The notes under the pieces were generated by a model. The model was not told the origin of the DNA, searched no databases, and saw only the letters and a program-made list of their open reading frames with translations. This document shows positions 11,527 to 23,682 of a stretch of DNA of 64,000 bases, in pieces. The stretch comes from Punctularia strigosozonata HHB-11173 SS5. Taxonomy: Eukaryota > Basidiomycota > Agaricomycetes > Corticiales > Punctulariaceae. The DNA lies in contig NW_006767435.1 in the NCBI RefSeq assembly GCF_000264995.1, positions 1,760,531 through 1,824,530 on the forward strand, in the 5' to 3' direction. Both the position numbers and the translations under genes were made by a program. Positions within the stretch are counted from its first letter, which is position 1; each line of letters starts with the position of its first letter.

Positions 11527-14500
11527 TTCGTCGATGCCCGGGAGTCGGGAGGACTCGTTCGGGGAGCGGAAGCTGACTCTGAGGACGCGTCGCGTCGTCG
11601 CGCGGTCGGAAGAGTCGCTTTTGCCCCGAGCAGGCCATCGCGTCTGGTTTCCGTCCGGCGGGTTCTCGTTATGGGTCTGAACCCCTTTCTGTCCCTCGAC
11701 GTCGGGCGATGTGAAACCGAACAGCGAAGGCACCCCAACTCGCTCGGGGACGCCACGGGATGCTGATGGTGGGCGAAAAGCGCAGAGTCGTGACGCACGA
11801 GAGAACGCGCCGAGCGTAGCAACGGCGCTCTCCCCGACGTTCGGAACCGCGGAGAGTAGCAGCGACCATGCACGTCCGAACCGGTGAGGAGACACCGGTC
11901 ACGCGCGGATCAGGAGGGCGCGCGATTGCCCGATTGGGACATCCGGGACCGTTTTCCACCATTTTCCGAAGTGTTTTGTTCATCGATACAGGCCAAGCGC
12001 GAGTGAAAGGCACCGTAGGCTACGCAATGCCATGGACGGAGAAGACGATGGGTGTCGAGGTACTCTTCGTCGGCAGAAGGTCCGCGGGCATCGAGCATAT
12101 CTTCTCAGAGACTGCAGCCTCGGGCCCCGTTTCGCAACCAGCATGAAAACGAGATATCGTGCAGAAGGCTCTCATGGTCAGACTGCCGTCCACCGCTAAC
12201 GTTTAGTCTGCTGCTGACTGTTGCGCGCGAGAGGACGCGTACGAAGTGGCAAAGTCGCGTGGCAATCAAATTGTGTTGCTCTGTTTGGCACGATATGATG
12301 GACGCCAACGCCAACGTGCTTTGTTTCCTTGCTCACGTATCCGTTCATCTGCGACCGCCGATGATGTTACATCCGTGCCCTGTTTGTTCGACTGCGCGGT
12401 CGCCGTCAGCACCCGTGGCACGAGCTGTTCAACACATGATTTCGCACTCTTTCTGCGTCATATGCGCAAGTTGGTCGAGGAACGCTGGGAACCTTGATCT
12501 CCTTGTCGCCATCAGAGACGCAAGAGAACCAAGGAAATATTCAGAATCAATCTTTGGGCACATGAAAACACACGGACAAGTCGTCGCGTATGATAGGGGC
12601 TCCACATGATCTTATCAGCCGCTCGACCTTGTTCATGAACTTCATGACGGTCGTGTCGAGTCGCAGAGGATTCATTTGTCCGATGATCGGCGAGCGTCGA
12701 AGCTTCGAATGAAGAGCAAATGGAGGCTACTCCACCTTGCTTCGCATGTCAGGCGCGAAAACGTCAGGCGCTTCAGGACGTAGCTTGGTGTAGAGTACAG
12801 CAAACGAGGGGTGAGTCAATGGCCCAAGATATAATCAGCCATTCCAATTCATGTGTTCACGGCCAGTTACAATCGCATGGCACAAGTTAGCCCCTCTGAG
12901 TCGGGTGCATCACGTTCACTGCTTCATCCATTGCTTGTATTTATCTGCCTCAGCTTACAATTTAAACTAGAAACCCACTTTCTGCACGATCTTAGAGGCG
13001 CCGTGAGATGCTGAATTCGAGGGAGGCGGGATGCCAGACGGGAAAGAGTGCGCGCAGGATACCGCCCCCCCCCCTCAACTAACCGAGGCGTTTGGATTCA
13101 AGACTGCTTCCAAGTATATCCGTATGTATCTTCTTGGGACCGCCATCCGTGAGAGCCCGGTGTCCCGAGAACAGCCGCCATTGAGAGCTTAGTCATTGCG
13201 TCCGTCAATTCTAGACCAGATCCCACATTGCTGCATATCGCTGCGATAAGAACAGCGAGTCTCCGAGTACGTCCACGAAGGCTATATGAAGATGTAGATA
13301 GCCTCCCCTGCAAGGATAACAGGCCGTATCTTTGACGTCTTCACCGGGGCGATTTCGCTTCCCTTTGAGGCAGTGGAGTCCGGGGACGCAGACGCTCAGG
13401 CTCGGGCTCGGGACCATATGGAGATCCACGCTCTTCTCGCCGGAGTGGGCAGGTCCCTTGGCGTTGTTGCAAAGACGAGCTATATCTGCATCGAAGACGC
13501 TCCGAGAATACTGACACGGTTCGGCCCTGAGATGCGCTGGGTACACTTGAGTAGATATGGCGGGAAGATGCCTGTGTGGTGGACGGAACACGGTTCTTGT
13601 AATGATGGCCATGCCAGCGGGGGAAGTCCGAACCGGGATCTGGCGCGGGAGAGGCTTAAAGTGCCGCCTCCCCCCTTGCAGGCTACGTTGAGCGCTGTTG
13701 ATTCATAGGGTAAGCCTAGAGCCACGAACGTTTCAACGATGGAACCAACGGTGACTCGGCACGGGTGTCCTCCCTACTCGGAATATGGATGGATGAGACC
13801 TACGGGCGGCGAGCCTGGGCTCCACGCCTTGTTGTTGAGTCGACAGCATCGTCCGACAGGAGAGACGGAAGCCGCGAAGCTCGACCCTGGCTATTGTCGC
13901 AGAACAGGAAGATGCCGCAAAGGAGATCCAAGTACACATGCGTCGGCCGACATTGAGGTCGCCGGCTGGAATACTCCAGCACCAGCACGATATATATCCA
14001 GGTGCACAGCGCGCGCGCTGCGATCGCTGCGATGTATAGATTGAACTATCGCACTGCCAGCCCGATAGCCATGGGAAGTGGAGTATGAACGCAGGGAAGG
14101 GACGGCGCCTATCGGGCGGGAGCAAGCTGTGCCTGAGCCGGAATGAACTTCGGGCGGTGTCCATCTGGAGGAGCGCGGGTCTGGACACAGCCAAACCGTG
14201 GGAAGTTCCATTACGTCGCTCATTTCGCCAAAAATCAACGATATATATGCCGCGGGCCGTCGTGCTCATCGCGCGCGATAAATCTACAAAGCAAAAATAT
14301 GAAGGTGTAGTGGACGGCGGAGAGGTGGGTACTCTGGAGGTCGTCCGGAACAAAGAATCCGGGGTGAAAGGGATGTGCGAAAAGCCTAAACCGCGCACTC
14401 CGACGGGGGGTTTTCGCACCGCCCAGTTGAGGCGGGCCATTGAAGCCCTGACCACGACTTCAACACGAACGGCCACGACCTCCTCCCGCCCCCCCGCCCT

Positions 14501-14529
14501 TCCCGACACCGACGCCTTCTTCAGCCTCG
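11527..14529. other. 3-kb gene-poor region between divergent genes
   Basis: Lies between the amylase (minus) and the PDK1 gene (plus), so it holds both promoters. Many open frames of 60-250 codons exist on both strands, but they are Arg/Ser/Pro-rich, overlap one another and resemble no family. A C10 homopolymer lies at 13065-13074. I see no gene, tRNA or transposon end that I can support. Confidence 0.4.
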
Positions 14530-17500
14530 ATGCTCACCCTTCAAGTGTCGTCGCCGTCGCCGGACCCCGCGCGGCAGCCTCAGTTCCCGCCACCCACGCT
14601 CGCAGACCTCAGCCGCAACGCATCTGTCATCTCTTCCTCCTCCTCGTCCTCTTCAACGTCGTCCTTGCACCCTCTCACCCCGCCTCAGCGTCCGATCAGG
14701 ACATTCTCATCACCTCGCTCGCGTAGCCCACCGACAACACCTACCGGGTCGCGTCCACCGCCCTTTCTGCGTAACGGGCTTAACGATGCCGCTGCATCCA
14801 TGGTCGGCACCTCGCCCCCACGAACTCGGGCGCAGTCTCGAGTGAGAGGCTCGCGCAACAACTCTGCTAGCGCACGACCGAGCGCCGCCGACTTCGAGTT
14901 CGGCGACATCCTCGGCGAGGGCTCCTATTCAACCGTGAGTCTCACCTCCCATCCCCCGCCCCCGGACTCGCTCCGCCCATCCGGATCCGTTACGTGGCCC
15001 TTGCTCGGGCACCTACGCGCCGTCCGTCGATGACCTCACCCGCACGGTCCCAATCCATCGCCTCCGTGCATATCCCAATCCGGCGATACTCATGCCCTTC
15101 TCTGGTCCCTCTTACGTACGCAACTCACGCCCGCATCACAGGTCATGTACGGCAAATCCCGCGCAACGGGCCAAGAATATGCCATCAAGGTCTTGGACAA
15201 GGCCCATCTCAAGCGCAACAACAAGCTCCAGACCGCCCTAGCCGAAAAAGACTCGCTTGTCCGCCTTGGCTCGGGCCATCCAGGCATCGTGCGCCTGCAC
15301 TATGCTTTCCACGACGAGTGGTCATTATGTGGGTGGCGGTGGCCGCACTCTATTCGCCGCGTTCTCGGACATAGCTTGCTCATCTTGCTATTTTCGGAAC
15401 AGATTTCGTGTTGGACTATGCACCTAACGGGGAGCTGCAGTCCCGGATATCCCGGATGGGATCACTCTCTACCACGTGTGCGCGGTATTACGCGGCGCAG
15501 CTCGTCGATGCGCTCGAGTATATGCATAATCGCGGCGTTATCCACCGCGACCTCAAGCCGGAAAACCTCCTGCTCGACAAGGACTTTCGAATAAAGATCA
15601 CCGATTTTGGCACCGGCAAGATCGTTGATTCGGCAGGTGAGCGGTTTTTGATGGGGCGCCAATTGTCCCCTCCCCCATGTGACCGCGGCGGATCTTAATC
15701 CCCCTTTTTTTTCTCAGCGGTGAGATCAAAGACCTTTGTGGGCACGGCGCAGTATGTGTCACCGGAGCTACTCGAAAGCAGCGAAACGAGCAAAAGGTGA
15801 GCCTTGCCTCCCGGCCGCGTCTCGTTACGAGTCAGATATCGCTGACGTCGTCCGTGCAGCTCGGATTTATGGGCGCTCGGTTGCATCATCTACCAGATGA
15901 TTGCGGGCCGGTTCACTTTCACCGGGCTGTCCGAGTACCTGACCTGGCAGAAGATCAAGGCGCTTGAGTACACGTTCCCGGACGGGTTTGACGAGGACGC
16001 GAAGGACCTCGTCACGCGGCTGCTGCTGAAAGATCCGGCTGCGCGATTAGGTGCGGGGCCACCAGAGAGCGAGAACTCGATGGAGGCGCTCAGGAGCCAT
16101 CCGTTCTTCAAGGAGGTGAACTGGAAAACGCTGTGGACGGATCCGGCGCCGCCGCTGGAGGCAGGGCTCGTGAAGAAGGCGCTGCCGAGCCCAGGGAATG
16201 GGGATTTCGATGATTTAGAAATCGACTCGGGCAGGTGGGATGTTGGGTGGGATGATGTACCGGGCCTGAGCAGGCGGGGGAGCGTTCAGAGTCACGGCGC
16301 AGAGACCGGTGAGGCAGAGGGCGAGGATAGTGAGACAGAGGAGGATATGCGGAGGCCGCAGGACGAGATGGAATGGGCGCCGGATGCGCAGACGGGGTAC
16401 CAGACAGGCGAGAGGAAGAGCGAGCAAGGGGTCGGTGAGGTCGGATACGGGTACGCGGGCGGGGGACTAGGGGCGTATACCTTTCCTGCAACCACGGCGC
16501 CGGCTGGTGGGGCGGAAGAACAGGGCCCTCTGGGCGAAGCACCGCGTTACGACTACGCTCTCGCGCACGCGCCAGCGCCGGCTGTGCCAGTCGGCGGACA
16601 CTTGGACGTTAGCCCTGCCATGCGAGAGCGTAGCTCCAGCACGTCGAGTGCTGCGACGGACGCAACGGATGCTACGGACGCGACTGAACTAGCTGCCGAG
16701 CGCGAGCACGCAGGCGTCCCGGTTCCGGTCCCAGCAGGCAAACAGGAAGACGTGGCCGCAGCTGCGGCGGTCGGCTACATCTCTGCCGGATCCGCTACTA
16801 GCCAGAGCTCGTCATCCGGCGGGAGTGGTGGGGGAAGTCCGATCGAGCGCCTCGGTGCGGCGTTACAGAGCATGGGTTTCGACCGCGGGCGGAGTCGTGC
16901 ACAGACACCCGTACAGGGCCACAGCCCGAGCCCGCGCGCGATCTCGACATCCGGCTCGGGTTCATCCGAAGGACATTGTCCCGCTGGGGAGCTCCCTCAC
17001 GAGCTCGAGACGGGCCTGAACGCGCTGCTGTTTGCGGGCGAGCGCGTGCTCTACACAGGCGGAGTCGAGGCTGGTTCGCTCAGGCGGCGCGCCAGCCGGC
17101 TGCTGCTCCCTGCGAGCGTGGCAGGACGGCACAGTAAGGTCAGACAGCTGGTGTTAACCAATAGGCGGCTGGTGCTCGCGAAACGGAAGGAAGGTGGGGT
17201 GCTCTCCGTGAAGGTAGAGATGAGCCTCGTGCCGGTGATGAAGGAGCGGTCGCCGGAAACGCCCAAGGGCCACAAGGGAGGCGAGAAGGAGAAGGGAAAG
17301 CGCGAGGGCGGCGGGTTCAGGGTCCGGGATAAGGAGGGGAAGGAGACGCCGAAGACAAAGGAGGTCAGGATGACGCTTGTTACTGGCATCGAGCCTCGAG
17401 GCGACAGAAGTTTCGAGCTGTTGACGGTCAGTGCTCGTATATGATCTCGCAGGACGGATGCTTACATGCGCGTATTTCTGATGCAGACGGAGAAGTCGCA

Positions 17501-17615
17501 GCTATATACCGCGGGCAACGCCGTGCTGGCTACCACCTGGATACAAAAGATCCGGGAGGCGCTCGAGACGTATGGCCCTGGCCGCGGACGACCGTTATCT
17601 ATCAAAGGCGCTTGA
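14530..17615 (+). CDS. PDK1: PDK1-type AGC protein kinase with C-terminal PH domain
   Basis: Master kinase that phosphorylates the activation loop of other AGC kinases (fungal Pkh/Ksg1 type). The ATG at 14530 opens a Ser/Pro-rich tail of about 110 residues, then the kinase: glycine loop GEGSYSTVMYGK, YAIKVLDK, HRDLKPEN, DFGTGK, and the PDK1 signature activation loop KTFVGTAQYVSPELLES. RLLLKDPAARLG and HPFFKEVNWKTLW end the domain. A Ser/Gly/acidic linker of about 350 residues precedes a PH-like domain (ALLFAGERVLYTGGV, RQLVLTNRRLVLAKR), closing with YTAGNAVLATTWIQKIREAL and TGA 17613-17615. Five introns were placed: after SYST, after EWSLY, after VDSA, after ETSK and after FELLT. One oddity is Gly in DFGTGK where PDK1 usually has DFGTAK. 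The frame is otherwise intact. Confidence 0.92.
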
Positions 17616-18163
17616 CCGCCTCGGACCAAGGACGATGCTCATTCGATACACGCAAACACAAGAGGTCCCTTCGCAAGCAAGTATAACATAAGCGCGTAAT
17701 GGCGTCTATCATATTCCTCGTCATCGCAAGTTTCCAGTCAAGTCTTCAAGCGCAACCTACGATATGCCTTTTATTTTTTGATCCCCAATCCACGGACTTT
17801 GGGCAACCCTGTACTCTCTGGGCCGGACATGTGCCTTGTGCACGTATGCCCTGCCCCGGACATCCACAATTATCCCCTTATTTACATTCGGAGTTTTTTT
17901 GGGTGTAACTGGCTCTTTCATCTGTAACGTCTCGGTTTTCGGTTTGGTCTCCTTTCGTGTCGATCCGGTCTCCCTTTACTCTTCCACATGAGTATATGCG
18001 TAACCTCCCGTGCTGGCCTGCCTTCTCTCTATCGCTCTTCCCGTAATTATGTATCGATTACTGTACATTTCTGCCATACTTTTGACTCTGCGAGTGGTCG
18101 TCGTCGGATAGTGTGAGCGTCAGTATGCAAGAGGGTAGATTGGCGCCGATAAGTAATTCTAGA
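17616..18163. other. convergent intergenic region
   Basis: About 550 bases between the ends of the PDK1 gene (plus) and the acetolactate synthase subunit gene (minus). AT-richer than the flanks. It presumably holds both 3' untranslated regions. No coding frame is supported. Confidence 0.4.
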
Positions 18164-19365
18164 TCAACCGGGAGGAAGCTGGCTAACGTCCACGGCGGCG
18201 ACTTCGTCCAACGTGTCGTCGTCTTCTCCTGGAGTTTTGCGAAGGGGCGTGCGAGGGAGCACCATGACACCTACGCGCATATATGCACGTTAGGTACCGC
18301 ACCGGCACAATATAGGACCACATACCAGTTCGCGCACTCTCAAGCACACCGAAGGGCTCGACCAGCTGGAGGAAGGCGTCTACGCGGCTCGTCTTTGCGC
18401 TCATCTCAACGATCACGCTGTTATCCGACACGTCCACGATCTTGGCACCGAACTGCTTCGCGAGGGTCGCTATCGACTGCAGGTGCTGGTGCTTGACGCG
18501 CAGAGCCTCGCTCGGGGTGAGCGCGATGGGCTCGGCAGTCGAGGGCGCGGCGCGGTGCTCAAAGTGGCTTGCGAGCACCTTCTCGCGCTCGAACTTCACG
18601 TCGCCGTCGGTGGCGATGGGTGCCGCAGGGGCAGCCGAGTCGGCGGGAGTGAAGGCGCGTGGGTCGTGAGAGGGACCACCGAGTAGCTGCGCTTCGAGAT
18701 ACTCGGGGCCGAGGATGGATACCTTCACGAGAAGAAGTTCGCGCTCGATGCAGCGTGTTTCGGTGTAGTCGAGTACTGCCCACACCGGGACCTGTGGTCT
18801 GGGGTCAGAGAGCGACCAACAATACCTACGAAGATATCAGGAACACACGAGGTCTTCAAGCTGCCTGCGGGCCTGCTCAACGACGCCATCCTGTCCGTTG
18901 AGAACGATGCACATCCGGGAGAGGTCGCGGATTTCGGTCCGGCAGACGACCAGCGAATCGATGTTGAACCCCCGCGCGGCGAGGATGCCGGACACGCGCG
19001 AGAGCACGCCTGGCTCATTCTGCACGAGACAATTCAGGATGTGTCTGGAAAGTCGATCAGCCTCGTCGCGCACCGTGAACGAACGGGTCGTACTGAACTC
19101 ACTTTTTGTAAGGCTGCATGCTCGGCGGCGGCGTATTGTAGAGAATATTTGTGACCGCCTCCTCCGCGGTCCGCGTCCGAGGCGTGTCCATCTGGGGCAG
19201 GGGCGGGGGCGCATGGCGTTGTGTGCGCTTGTAATCGAGTGCGGACGTGGAGTCGTCGATAGGCCGAGGAGGACGCGGGGACGAGGGTTGCGTTCTGCGC
19301 GTGGTAGTCGACAGCAGGCGCGATGCAAATACCCTCTGCGCGGGCCGGGCTCTCGCTGCGAACAT
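18164..19365 (-). CDS. ILV6: acetolactate synthase regulatory (small) subunit
   Basis: Regulatory subunit of mitochondrial acetolactate synthase, first common step of valine/leucine/isoleucine synthesis; it confers valine feedback. The ATG at 19363-19365 (MFAARARPAQRVFASRLLST) begins a mitochondrial presequence. A Pro-rich stretch leads to the N-terminal ACT domain: HILNCLVQNEPGVLSRVSGI, RGFNIDSLVVCRTE, DLSRMCIVLNG. The C-terminal domain follows (ERELLLVKVSILGPEYLEAQ, SIATLAKQFGAKIVDVSDNS, EPFGVLESARTGVMVLPRTP), ending at TGA 18164-18166. Three introns: after QPYKK, after RQLEDL and within SARTG. Length of about 300 residues is usual. The catalytic subunit is not in this window. Confidence 0.93.
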
Positions 19366-19710
19366 GTTGGGCAGAAGACAGCTGAGAGTCGAGTACGGGG
19401 AAGGAGATCGACTGAGTGAGTGAGTCAAATGCCTCTGTGATTCGGTCGGATTTATCGGCCCTCGGCGCAATTTCAGTCTCATTGCATGCATGTACATACA
19501 TTGTATGATGTTAAGTACTTGCTTTCTCGCTCTCATTGCGTAGGTTGGTGTCGAATTGGCATGTATTGCTCCGGTTTCAGAGCGACACAAAACCGCGTGA
19601 CGTCCTGTGCCCTGCAGGAAGCATATCTGACCTTGTCTATCCAGCCGATGTCGTAAAGCTCCGTTTTTATCCCAAACCTGTAGATATGCAGTCGTAGTAC
19701 GCTGAAGCAC

Positions 19711-20020
19711 CGGTGTGGGTGAAAATCAACCACGGGTTTACCCATAAGATGGGGCCTACCGACCACCAGGATGGATTACCTTCCCCCACATCCTGGGGAA
19801 CACATCGCAGGGTGTGGGTGAAGTCAGATGGATGATTTTCGCCCAGTACATGTCTGATTTAAACCACACGCAGTTCACGGGCCCTCACCCACTTGTATCA
19901 TCCATTTTGTTGGTTATGTATACAGCCTGCATCCTAACAATTGGGAATCGATCAATCGTGTTCGCGCCAGCGCCGCGCTCGCCGTCACTGTTTGCCAGCG
20001 CACTCATCCTTACACGCACA
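19711..20020 (+). repeat. dispersed repeat copy A (TGTGGGTGA element, about 310 bp)
   Basis: Matches, in opposite orientation, the sequence at 48400-48752. Shared blocks include the left end CGGTGTGGGTGA, the stretch around 19765-19800 (ACCAGGATGGATT...CCCACATCCTGGGG), AAACCACACGCAGTTCACGG, and the right end CACTCATCCTTACACGCACA. Homology stops abruptly at both ends. The ends are imperfect inverted repeats (TGTGGGTGAAAA against TGTGCGTGTAAG, 9 of 12). Copy A lacks about 40 bp present in copy B. It encodes no transposase. The open frame across it (starting MGEVRWMIFAQYMSD) is also present in copy B, but only because the DNA is repeated. It is probably a non-autonomous DNA element, but that class is inference. 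Confidence 0.75.
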
Positions 20021-20347
20021 AGCAGTTTGACGCAAGGCCTTCGGCGATGGACCTCTCTTGATATTTTTCGGCGTTCAAGAAGCGCTCGGATCATGTCAAA
20101 GGAGCTCCGCGATCAGCGATGATACTACATAACGCACTTTGTGTTTCTTCTAGCCTGGCGTTTGTGGTGTTTTGTGCTCCTCAGTAGTAGTCTCTTGCAT
20201 CGGCCGGAACGGGCTCCGAAGCTCGTCGTTCAAGGTGTCCTATAAGCCGGCGCGCCCTCGCGAGTTAGCACGAAAACACAACGTCCCAAGGCGAGCAACT
20301 CCGATGGGATTTTGTACCGCGAGCCAGCGATGGTGCATACAAACACG
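20021..20347. other. intergenic, downstream of MED1
   Basis: About 330 bases between repeat copy A and the MED1 stop codon. No coding frame or structured element is supported; it should include the MED1 3' untranslated region. Confidence 0.35.
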
Positions 20348-22755
20348 CTACCCCATCTTTGCAGCAGCCCACGCTCTCCCCGCCAACCCCATGATCCCAC
20401 CCCGTCTACAAACCTCCTCTAGGACATCTTGGTCCATGCCTGTGCCCATGCCCACGCCCATGCCGCTCCCTATCTCGACTCTCACGCCGCGCGCCGCCCG
20501 CGCGTCCAACATGACCGAAATCTCGAGCATGCCCGATCCGAGGCCCGGAGCATGCATCGGCGACGGGTCCGGCGCGACCATCGTGATCCTCGTCGGAAAC
20601 GGCGAAGTAGACGGCCCGAGGACCGACAGGTCTGTGGTTGGCGAGGAGATGACGACGTTGACCGGAATCTTGCGCGGGGTGATCGTCCCTGCGTATGTTG
20701 TCAGCGAAGGTCACTCTTTCGTACATGCAAACGCAAAGGGCGGACCGTTCAGCACGGCCTCGAGCTCTGCTTGCGTGGCCTCGTAGCTTTCGTCGATATC
20801 AGGGATCGGCGACTCGGGCGGTGCTCCGTAGCCTTCTGGAAACCAGGTGCATATCCGCAGTGTTTCGTTCAACCAGCACTGCTCTCGAACGATCTAGGAG
20901 GCACGAAGCTGAGCGCTGGGCGAGCGAACACAACAGTGATCACATACTTCGAGTACAGCCCAGGCTTGTTGCAGATTGCTCACAGGGACATGTTGGAGTA
21001 CAAAGCCGGGCTCTTCAGGCGACGTCAGCCTGAGTTGTAACGGCGGGTGTTTCGACGACGGCGAAGTCTATGTATGCGCCAAAATGTCAGTGGATAGCAT
21101 AGATGAATTTATGAGCGCACGCACATATACTGCGATGTATCTTTCAGGGGGCAGTTTCGTGCTGCCGGGATCTAACTATCGGAAAGTTCAGGGCTGCTTA
21201 TGACGAGCGGAGAAGCTGGACTGCATGACCCACCAGCAGATCGAGCCAGCTGCCCCCGCCGACGTTCATCATCTCATGAGCGTCTATGTTCACATCGTGG
21301 CTTGAAGGGTTCACTACGCGTTCGATCTCCCGTAAACGAGATTGGCTCATCACTATGCCGCCTTGGTCCTTTCCGTCCGCAGTGAAGTCGAGGATCCACC
21401 TTACCCCAGCGCCGGGTATTTGCGCATTAGGCAGGGGGAAGGCGTGGTCGGGGCTGCTGCCGGAGGGACCAGCGACAAGCGCAAACGTTGGCCGACCGGG
21501 AGGCAAAGTAGAGATGACATCGTTCACGCGCGAGGACGGCGGCGACCCGGACGCGACACGCAAGGTAGCGAGTGTCACCCCTGCTGCGTGTGAGCGGACG
21601 TAGTCACGTAGGTGCGCAAAGGGGACATCTAGTTGTGGAAGGTCGCCACGGGAGGAAACAGGCCCAGCGGGGGACTTCCGCAGTAGAGTCAGGTAGGCGG
21701 CAGGAGAGAGATGGACCAGGAACGAGAGCGATGGAGCAAGGAGGTAAGGTAAAGGTAGCGGACGAGCACGGGCGAGGAATATGTCCAGAGGCGCTTGGGC
21801 AAGCGATAACGAACTAGAATTGCGCGTGATTCAGCGGGCGTCCGGACGACAAGGCGCGTATGGGTGCTTCACCTGCCAAGTTCACGAGCCTCCACGGTGG
21901 CAAACCTTTCCGCCGTCGATGCCAAATTGTCAATTGAGGTGAACCACCTTAATCCAGCATCGCCTTCCTGAACGGCGAGTGCGTCCAGGCGCATGAGGTA
22001 CCCGAGGTGTTGCGAAAGGCGGGACCCGACTTGGGCAGCTGCTATCGGATTTTGGTCGTCCAATGGCTTCTCCACGAGGTCGATGAATTTCTGGAGAACG
22101 ACTGCTAAGAACCCATCGAGGGACGTAGAGCCTCCTGTGTTCCCGGTCGGATTGGCGCTCTCGCCGCTGGGAACCGCATATGAGTTCTTCACGCTGACCA
22201 CCCGTATCGTCGTGTCTTCTGCCTCGGCGCTTACAGCGAACTCAATGTCGATGACGATCACTTTGCCCGCAAGGGCGAGGGCGATCCGTCTACCCTGGTC
22301 CTCGTCCCGGAAAGCCTCCATTCCCGCAGATCTGCCCCATGCTTCGACACGAGACACTACCCAGCCAGGAATAGCATCACGGGTGGCAGGTATGTCCTCC
22401 CCGAAGCGGGTGCTCACCCCGGCTCGTTCCCGGAGCGCTCTGGCAGTGTCGCGCACGCTCAGTTCAGACTTTGCTGCCCCCGCAAAATGATGAGGTGCAG
22501 CGTTCATGACATCAGAGAAATCCAACATACTTGGCGGATGGCTTGCGCGATGTTTGTTTGTTGCCGGAGGAGCGAGACGAACTTGGGATCGCTGTATTGT
22601 ACCTCGTGGTGCGACCCGATGGAATCAAACATGCGACCCGTAACGCTCAGTAACTCCTTGAGGACACTAAGAGACTTTTCTGACGACGAGTGCAGAGGGT
22701 GTGTAGCTTCGACAGGTAGCTCATCATAGAGTCGTGTAAGCTCGTTCGTGCTCAT
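20348..22755 (-). CDS. MED1: Mediator complex subunit 1
   Basis: Subunit of the Mediator middle module, which links transcription factors to RNA polymerase II in the nucleus. The true ATG is 22753-22755 (MSTNELTRLYDEL); the frame upstream begins with GTG. Exons by eye: 22531-22755, 21873-22468, 21234-21813, 20948-21067, about 20725 (or 20746)-20893, and 20348-20688. Family features in order: IPGWVVSRVEAWGRSAGMEA, ALALAGKVIVIDIEFAV, VVSVKNSYAVP, QHLGYLMRLDALAVQEGD, LRWFTSIDNLASTAERFA, PLDIFLARARPLPLPYLLAP, SLSFLVHLSPAAYLTLLRKS, and later exons with QAWAVLEIVREQCWLNETL. It ends RGGIMGLAGRAWAAAKMG at TAG 20348-20350. The last intron has two possible donors (36 or 57 nt); both keep the frame. The start is only about 110 bases from the end of the methyltransferase gene on the same strand. 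Confidence 0.8.
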
Positions 22756-22866
22756 CGTGGCACGAAGGCGAGAGCGAGACACTACTTATCGGCGAAGTCC
22801 GAAACGAGTAGATAGCTAAACGATATGCGTACACTCATTGATCACAACGAGGTGTGCTATTACAAA

Positions 22867-23682
22867 CTATTCCTTCTTGCATACTATTTCCCCGTGCACA
22901 ATACTGAACCATCCATCCTCGTTCTGGATCCATTCTCTGAATGCCGCTGCAAATCGCTCCAACTCTTCCTGCGTGCAATACCCGTCCCCAACTGCGATGT
23001 CCGCATAAGTCGTGCCAACGGTCCTGTCCGCCCACATATTTCCGAACCAGTCCCTCTCCTCCGGCGTGCTAAAGCACCAGGCTCCCACTGAGCATTTGAT
23101 GCTGCTTCGGTCGAAGCCTGCCTCCCTGGCCCAGACGTGAACCTGATTTCCAGGGTCCGGATTCCCGCCCCTCGCCTTCGCGATACGATCGTACAGATTC
23201 TTCCACTCGCCGAAGGCGGGCACAAGCGGGTACCAGAAGAACCGGGCCGACTCACGAACGGCGACCAGCCCTCCAGGTCTCGTCACTCTCTTCATCTCGC
23301 GCAGTGCCTGCACGGGATCGCGGATGTGCTGGAGGACCTGATGAGCATGAACGATGTCGAACGAATCGTCTGGGTATTGCAGTGCGTGCACGTCCCCTGT
23401 CGTGAACTCGACGTTCTTCACCCCCTCCTGCACGGCGAGCGCACGCGCGCCATCTAAAGGATCGGGAAAATATTCGAGACCGATGACATGTCCCTGCGGA
23501 ACATGACGGGCAAAGTCGACTGTTATGGTCCCGGGTCCGCATCCGACGTCGAGGATGCGAAGATTGGGTTTGAGATAGGGTACGAGGTAGGCTGCCGAGT
23601 TGGCAACGGTGCGCCAGCTGTGGGTTCGGATAGGTGCTGCACTGTGATCCGAGACGTAGATGCGGCTCGAGTCGGTGGGCAT
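22867..23682 (-). CDS. class I SAM-dependent methyltransferase, UbiE-like
   Basis: Single-exon gene of 271 residues, ATG 23680-23682 (MPTDSSRIYVSDHSAAPIR), stop at 22867. It has the full small-molecule methyltransferase fold: motif I ILDVGCGPGTITVDFA, an acidic ligand position in VIGLEYF, EFTTGDVHALQYPDDSFDIV with the post-II Asp, HQVLQHIRDPVQALREMKRV, then RPGGLVAVRE. The C-terminal half (WADRTVGTTYADIAVGDGY, ELERFAAAFREWIQ, IVHGEIVCKKE) resembles fungal UbiE/COQ5-like proteins of unknown substrate. No targeting peptide is obvious. A decayed paralogue lies at 51.4-52.0 kb. The substrate cannot be named. Confidence 0.86.
   Translation of the reverse strand: MPTDSSRIYVSDHSAAPIRTHSWRTVANSAAYLVPYLKPNLRILDVGCGPGTITVDFARHVPQGHVIGLEYFPDPLDGARALAVQEGVKNVEFTTGDVHALQYPDDSFDIVHAHQVLQHIRDPVQALREMKRVTRPGGLVAVRESARFFWYPLVPAFGEWKNLYDRIAKARGGNPDPGNQVHVWAREAGFDRSSIKCSVGAWCFSTPEERDWFGNMWADRTVGTTYADIAVGDGYCTQEELERFAAAFREWIQNEDGWFSIVHGEIVCKKE

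Noticed and set aside
11211-11873. Minus frame extending the amylase N-terminus upstream by about 150 residues
   Set aside because: The upstream part is Arg/Ser/Pro-rich and precedes a clear signal peptide at 11426; a TATA-like box at 11517-11526 lies inside it.
19814-20122. Protein-like frame MGEVRWMIFAQYMSD, also present at 48.4-48.65 kb
   Set aside because: Similarity between the two peptides follows from the repeated DNA. The frames diverge after the repeat blocks, and there is no splice or promoter support.
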